A DNA stretch of 64,000 nucleotides, from contig OZ026524.1 in the NCBI GenBank assembly GCA_964019695.1, positions 32,671,664-32,735,663 on the forward strand, in the 5' to 3' direction. How positions within the stretch are numbered: position 1 is the stretch's first letter; every line of letters starts with the position of its first letter. Under the pieces are notes generated by a model. The model saw only the letters and a list, made by a program, of their open reading frames with translations. It did not search any database and had not been told where the DNA came from. Shown piece after piece: positions 61,921-64,000 of this stretch. The translations under genes and the position numbers were made by a program. The DNA is from Loripinus fragilis. Lineage: Eukaryota > Mollusca > Bivalvia > Lucinida > Lucinidae.

Positions 61921-62149
61921 TGTCAAACATGTAGTTGTGCATATATGCCTTGCCTGACGATGCTCTTGTTGTCCTTTGCAATCTCCATGAATGTCCCTGC
62001 ACTCAATTCCGACATAGTTACAAAAGAGTACCGCAAGGAGCTATAATTTTAATCCCATGAACTCTAGGCCAACAATGCCAAGTAAATGGTAGTCCAATAA
62101 CAGTAAATTGTAGTCTTTAGTAATCAAAACAGCATTCCATTACACCTTA

Positions 62150-62520
62150 GCCATAGGCTCAATATGAACTTTTTGCGATTATTGGATGTCGGTCGTTCGT
62201 CATGCGTCGTCAACAATTGCTTCAAAGGGCATCTCCTCCTAAACTGCTGATTGGATTTTGGCCAAAAAGTAAATGAGTATGATCAGGAAATACCACAATC
62301 ACACACTGCAAACCAACCCACGGCACCGTTACAGGAATGATCCTTTAATGGCCCTCTTCAATAATTATTCACAAATGTTCCTGTCCGTTGTATGTCTAGA
62401 TCAGATGGGATAAGAGAATATTTGCGAGATGAAAACGAAAAATCTTTTGTCTGAAACCACAATGCCTAGAGCCTGATATTTGGTATGTAGCATCACCCAC
62501 GTTTGTTCAAATTATTAGTT
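62150..62520 (+). repeat. Fragments of tandem-core elements
   Basis: CAATATGAACTTTTTGCG, the GTCGGTCGTTCGTCATGCG run and AGGGCATCTCCTCCTAAACTG (62170-62245) resemble a head domain. Positions 62440-62520 (CTGAAACCACAATGCC, TTTGGTATGTAGCATC, GTTTGTTCAAATTATTAG) match the ~430-bp core unit of element B. The intervening DNA is unassigned. Confidence 0.5.
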
Positions 62521-62524
62521 CCAT

Positions 62525-63085
62525 ATTCGGGGGACTATACTTTTATTAGGTTTGCTCGATTCCGTCCGTCTGTCCGTCATTTACAGTTTCGTGTCAGAGC
62601 AACATCTCCAATATTAGGTGAGATAGGCATCCCGAATTCGGTGTGTGGATGCATCTTGAAATAACTGAGTGGCTCGTACCATTTTGGGGTCACTGTGACC
62701 TTTATCATTGACCTAATTTCTAGAATAATCGTGTCCGGAGCATATCATCTACATTATTTGAGGTAGGAATTCAAAATTTGGTGAATGGATGCATCTTGGG
62801 GTGGCAATGTGTCACACACCATATCTGGATCACGGTGACCTTGACCTGTGACCTCATATCTAGAACAATCGTGTCTGTAGCATATCTCCTACATTATTTG
62901 AGGTAGGAATCCAAAATTTTGATGTGTGGATGCATCATTGGATGATAGAGTGTCAAGTACTATTTTGGGGTCACTGTTGACCTTGACCTCTGACCACGTT
63001 TTTAGAATAATTGTGTCGTATCATATCTCCTACACTTTTTGAGTTAGGAATCCCAAATTCGGTGTGTGTATGCATCTTGGATTGT
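62525..63085 (+). repeat. ~140-bp tandem repeat with its own head
   Basis: The head GGGGGACTATACTTTTATTAG then CGTCCGTCTGTCCGTC is followed by just over three units. Landmarks recur at 62731, 62870 and 63013 (GTGTC.(G/T)(G/T)AGCATATC). Each unit has TACATTATTTGAGGTAGGAAT, GGATGCATCTTGG, and TGACCTTGACC(T/C)(C/G)TGACC. This is a third core family, distinct from the 150- and 430-bp units, fused at about 63085 to the 150-bp family. Confidence 0.75.
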
Positions 63086-63732
63086 TCCTTATAATGCCCT
63101 TACCAAAATTGTACCAATTGTTCTGTTGGCATCACTCCATAAAGGGAGATAATCCAGATAAAAAAAATATGGGTCAGTTATTTTTTGATGAGGAATGCAT
63201 CTATAAAATTTTAAAACCCTATGTTAAACTTGTAACGGATGGAAGGACGGATAGAAAAGCCCAAAGCAATATGCCCCTTAACTTTTTCAAAGTTGGGGGC
63301 ACAAAAACTGCCCAAATAGTTCTCTCCGCCGAACTAAAGGGCATCCAGAGCTCTAGATATGAAATGTCTTTAAATGACATCTTCTGAACCGCTGGTCCAA
63401 ATTCAAAATAATTTCACAGAATTGTCCCTGAAATGTCCTCTACCAAAATTGCACAAATGGTTCCGCTCCACTGAACGAAGGGGTAACCAGAGCTCCCGAT
63501 GAGAAATGACTATTAACAACATCTTCTCCTGAACCACTGGTCCAAATTCAAAATAATATTACAGAAACGTTCCTCATGATGCCCTCTGCCAAAATTGTTC
63601 AGAAAGTTCAGCTTGGCTGAACAACATGGCTATAAGAGCTAAAGTCTTTAAATCGTATCTCTTTAGCCACAGACCAATACATCATGTGTCAGGATTCAGG
63701 TGAGCGATCCAGGGCCATAGGGCTCTCTTGTA
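63085..63732 (+). mobile_element. Helentron/pearl-like element D (150-bp core plus 3' tail)
   Basis: A partial unit (TTGTTCCTTATAATGCCC) is interrupted by about 200 bp of unrelated DNA. Core units follow from about 63290, 63385 and 63530. The tail is GATTCAGGTGAGCGATCC, then a 6-bp stem AGGGCC/GGCTCT-type hairpin at 63711-63726 with one G-T pair, and CTCTTGTAT. The tail is the same domain as that of element A. The open frame 63064-63387 is repeat-derived and not a gene. Confidence 0.6.
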
Positions 63733-64000
63733 TATATGAGGATTTTAATGCAAATTTAAAACTATATTGACTCTTTGTGTATGGAACTTCACATTTCCCC
63801 AACACTATTATACCTAACAGCTTTTATATAAGAACCAAATGTAAAGCTGACCTTTCACCCAATGCAGCTCCCTTTGGACTGCCACATACATATCTAAACA
63901 TCTTTTTCTCAGAAACTACTTGGCTGATTGAACTCAAATTTCATATGGAGTATGCATTAGATAAAACAATATATTACATTTTGTTTCAGGTAAATTGACC
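63733..64000 (+). repeat. Partial copy of the element-B core at the right edge
   Basis: From about 63840, AGCTGACCTTTCACCC, TTTGGACTGCCACATAC and TTTCTCAGAAACTACTTGGC match 58190-58275 in element B (AGCTGACCTGTCACC, TTTGGACTGCCACATACC, TTTCTCAGAAAACGCTTGGC). The copy runs toward the right edge. The 100 bp before it are unassigned A+T-rich DNA. Confidence 0.6.

Overview
The window is eukaryotic and almost entirely repetitive. I infer a mollusc, most likely a bivalve. The right quarter carries several TIR/MITE families, a nested hAT-like transposon, a tRNA-derived SINE, and elements with tandem-repeat cores, GCTCACCTGA/TCAGGTGAGC subterminal inverted repeats and 3' hairpins. The last group resembles the pearl/Helentron-derived elements known from bivalves. 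The species assignment rests on recognising these repeat styles, not on a gene. No complete protein-coding gene is visible; only three weak exon candidates are listed.

Region 1 (1-47829) is one giant satellite array that runs off the left edge, about 2,280 monomers of 21 bp. Three monomer types alternate to give a 63-bp trimer. Above this lie irregular higher-order segments of about 0.76-2.9 kb, bounded by a marker monomer that is one base short. Spacings between markers are nearly all multiples of 21 minus 1 or 2. Large near-identical duplications are superimposed, with offsets of 1405, 1427, 1888/1909, 3021, 4617 and 5770 bp. The array changes orientation once, at about 28712, through a small hairpin. 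Everything left of this reads in one direction and everything right of it is the reverse complement, so the locus is a very large imperfect inverted repeat. Because 21 is a multiple of 3 and three of the six frames contain no stop, the array shows spurious open frames up to about 780 codons. I do not annotate these as genes.

Region 2 (47830-48560) is a sharp switch to CpG-rich unique-looking DNA directly against the satellite. Region 3 (48560-54870) holds a SINE, a palindrome-rich TIR element, a first block of ~150-bp tandem repeats, a MITE, an LTR-like promoter segment and two weak exon candidates; one encodes an inositol-polyphosphate-kinase-like RMIDFAR motif.

Region 4 (54870-59230) is a head-to-tail run of Helentron/pearl-like elements. 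A 1357-bp hAT-like element with a perfect 8-bp target duplication is inserted in one of them. Region 5 (59230-64000) contains a TIR element, a possible terminal exon with poly(A) signal, a pogo/Tigger-type MITE and further fragments of the tandem-core elements up to the right edge.

No operon or pathway can be described. The main content is the architecture of the satellite array and the layered transposon landscape beside it.
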